Source: Ruminococcus sp.
GTDB taxonomy: Bacteria; Bacillota_A; Clostridia; Oscillospirales; Ruminococcaceae
Direction: 5' to 3'
Assembly (NCBI GenBank): GCA_017418765.1
Contig: JAFOMV010000270.1
Coordinates: forward strand, 1-14,499
Length of the DNA stretch: 14,499 nucleotides
The notes under the pieces are model-generated. The model was not told the origin of the DNA and made no database searches. It saw nothing but the letters and a program-made list of their open reading frames with translations. The first letter of the stretch is position 1. Every line of letters begins with the position of its first letter. Positions 13,478 through 14,499 of this stretch are shown piece by piece. The translations under genes and the position numbers were made by a program.

Positions 13478-14422
13478 TCAGTGTTTGTATTTTTTTCCTT
13501 GCCATGTATTTCGTCTTGCAAGTTCTTTATCAATGCCGCCGAGTACCGATTTTTTATCCGTACTCCATGCAGGAGCGATAAGCTTTGATTTATCTCCGTC
13601 GCCTGTGATTCGTTCTATTACTGTTTCGGGCGGCAGCAATTCAAGCTGTCTAACAATGATATCAATGTATTCATCCTTGCTTAGCAGTGTAAATCTGTCA
13701 TTTTCATATATCTCCGCAAGCCGTGTTCCGTCTATGACATGAAGCATCTGAAGCTTTACTCCATCAGGGGAAAGTTCAGCCGCCTGCCTTGCAGTTTCGA
13801 GCATCATGTCGGTATCTTCTCCCGGGAGGCCATTGATGACATGCAGGCAAGTACGGATATTCCTCTCTTTAAGCTTATGGAATCCCTCAAGAAACTCTGC
13901 ATGAGTACAGCAGCGGTTGATATAACGTATGGTTTCATCATGAACTGATTGAAGTCCCAACTCAACTGTAAGATCAGTGGTATTATTCAGTTCAGATAAA
14001 AGTTCAAGTACATCATGTGGAAGGCAATCTGCACGTGTACCTACAGAGATACCTCTTACATAAGGGTAGTCAAGCACTGAATAGAAAATCTCTCTTAATT
14101 TATCTACAGGAGCATAAGTATTAGTATTCGCCTGAAAATAGGCAATTAACGCAGGTGTTTTGTGCTTGACCGAAATACGTTCATACTCGGCTTCAAGCTG
14201 TGCCGTAACAGAAAGCAGGGGAGAGGTAAAATACCCACTCCCCCCATCACAGAAGATACAACCTCCTGTGCCTTTTGTTCCGTCAATATTAGGACAGCTG
14301 AAACCGCAGTCGATCACAGCTTTAAATACCTTTTCACCGTATTTCTTCTTATTATAATAATTCAGCGTGTGGTAACGCTTATTATCCGATGAATAGGGAA
14401 AAGGATTGTTATCCAGACTCAT
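13478..14422 (-). CDS. yhcC: YhcC-type (TIGR01212) radical SAM protein
   Basis: This 314-aa protein matches the YhcC family of radical SAM proteins, whose reaction is not established. The N-terminal RYHTLNYYNKKKYGEKVFK segment and the cluster motif C43-x11-C55-IF-C58 (FSCPN then GGCIFC) are characteristic. The spacing differs from the common CxxxCxxC. Another cysteine, C39, lies just before. Later segments include QANTNTYAP, GTRADCLP, VELGLQSVHDET and HVINGLPGED, which fit the radical SAM barrel. The start ATG overlaps the previous stop as ATGA, with AAGGACG upstream as the ribosome binding site. It converges on tRNA-Pro. Confidence 0.92.
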   Translation of the reverse strand: MSLDNNPFPYSSDNKRYHTLNYYNKKKYGEKVFKAVIDCGFSCPNIDGTKGTGGCIFCDGGSGYFTSPLLSVTAQLEAEYERISVKHKTPALIAYFQANTNTYAPVDKLREIFYSVLDYPYVRGISVGTRADCLPHDVLELLSELNNTTDLTVELGLQSVHDETIRYINRCCTHAEFLEGFHKLKERNIRTCLHVINGLPGEDTDMMLETARQAAELSPDGVKLQMLHVIDGTRLAEIYENDRFTLLSKDEYIDIIVRQLELLPPETVIERITGDGDKSKLIAPAWSTDKKSVLGGIDKELARRNTWQGKKYKH

Positions 14423-14499
14423 TCTTCGTCCTTAGCAGTAACAGCGATGCCAAGAATATCGAGGCTGTCCTTGTCAACAGTTGAAGGACATTCAGACAT
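14419..14499 (-). CDS. aspS: 3' end of an upstream gene, probably aspartyl-tRNA synthetase (partial)
   Basis: An open frame enters from the right edge and ends at TGA 14421-14419, giving the last 26 residues. The sequence MSECPSTVDKDSLDILGI resembles the AspS C-terminus, where a Met, a xxAPS/CPS-xVD segment and an LGI ending follow the catalytic core. AspS charges tRNA-Asp with aspartate. The in-frame ATG at the window edge is an internal Met under this reading. The stop overlaps the yhcC start by 4 nt. The call rests on a short tail only. Confidence 0.6.
   Translation of the reverse strand: MSECPSTVDKDSLDILGIAVTAKDEE

Noticed and set aside
1..14499. CRISPR arrays, insertion sequences, toxin-antitoxin pairs or phage genes
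   Set aside because: There is no spaced direct-repeat series, no transposase or integrase frame, no terminal inverted repeats, and all sizeable frames are explained by the listed genes.

Overview
The window looks like chromosomal DNA from a low-GC Gram-positive anaerobe, most likely Ruminococcus or a close relative in the Oscillospiraceae. The evidence is a secreted protein with a two-repeat type I dockerin, an A-type RNase P RNA, sigma-A promoters with 16-17 bp spacers and extended -10 elements, strong AAGGAGG-type ribosome binding sites, and Clostridia-type protein families (PheB-like ACT protein, YdbC/PC4 protein, small alarmone synthetase). The genus is an inference. I see no insertion sequence, prophage, CRISPR array or defence island.

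Region 1 (1-3970, plus strand): the 3' part of rnpB with its terminator, then a tightly packed biotin operon bioY-bioB-bioD-bioA with its own promoter and terminator. A 7-bp inverted repeat overlapping the -35 hexamer has the layout of a BirA operator. The operon covers biotin uptake and the last three synthetic steps (KAPA to biotin). It has no bioF and no pimeloyl-ACP genes. BioB lacks one of the three classical cysteine ligands of the auxiliary cluster.

Region 2 (4080-6745, plus strand): a PheB/UPF0735-type HTH-ACT protein and homoserine dehydrogenase form one transcription unit. A perfect 16-bp palindrome lies at the predicted transcription start. The dehydrogenase lacks a recognisable C-terminal ACT domain. 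Two small single-gene units follow: an unknown 103-aa protein and a YdbC/PC4-like single-stranded nucleic-acid-binding protein.

Region 3 (6709-10280, minus strand): a predicted operon of three genes (a VOC-inorganic pyrophosphatase-like fusion, a GNAT acetyltransferase and the AAA+ ATPase RarA), followed by a relQ-type (p)ppGpp synthetase with its own promoter.

Region 4 (10246-13150, minus strand): glyA as a single gene with promoter and terminator, and a three-gene operon encoding a tiny signal-peptide/membrane protein, an unknown 92-aa protein and the dockerin protein.

Region 5 (13273-14499): tRNA-Pro(GGG) on the plus strand with promoter and terminator. Facing it on the minus strand are a YhcC-type radical SAM protein and the last 26 codons of what is probably aspS.

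Most of the window is ordinary housekeeping sequence. The items most worth checking are the VOC-pyrophosphatase fusion, the HTH-ACT protein with its adjacent palindrome and ACT-less homoserine dehydrogenase, the variant BioB with the BirA-like site, and the small dockerin operon. No gap between genes exceeds 300 bases.
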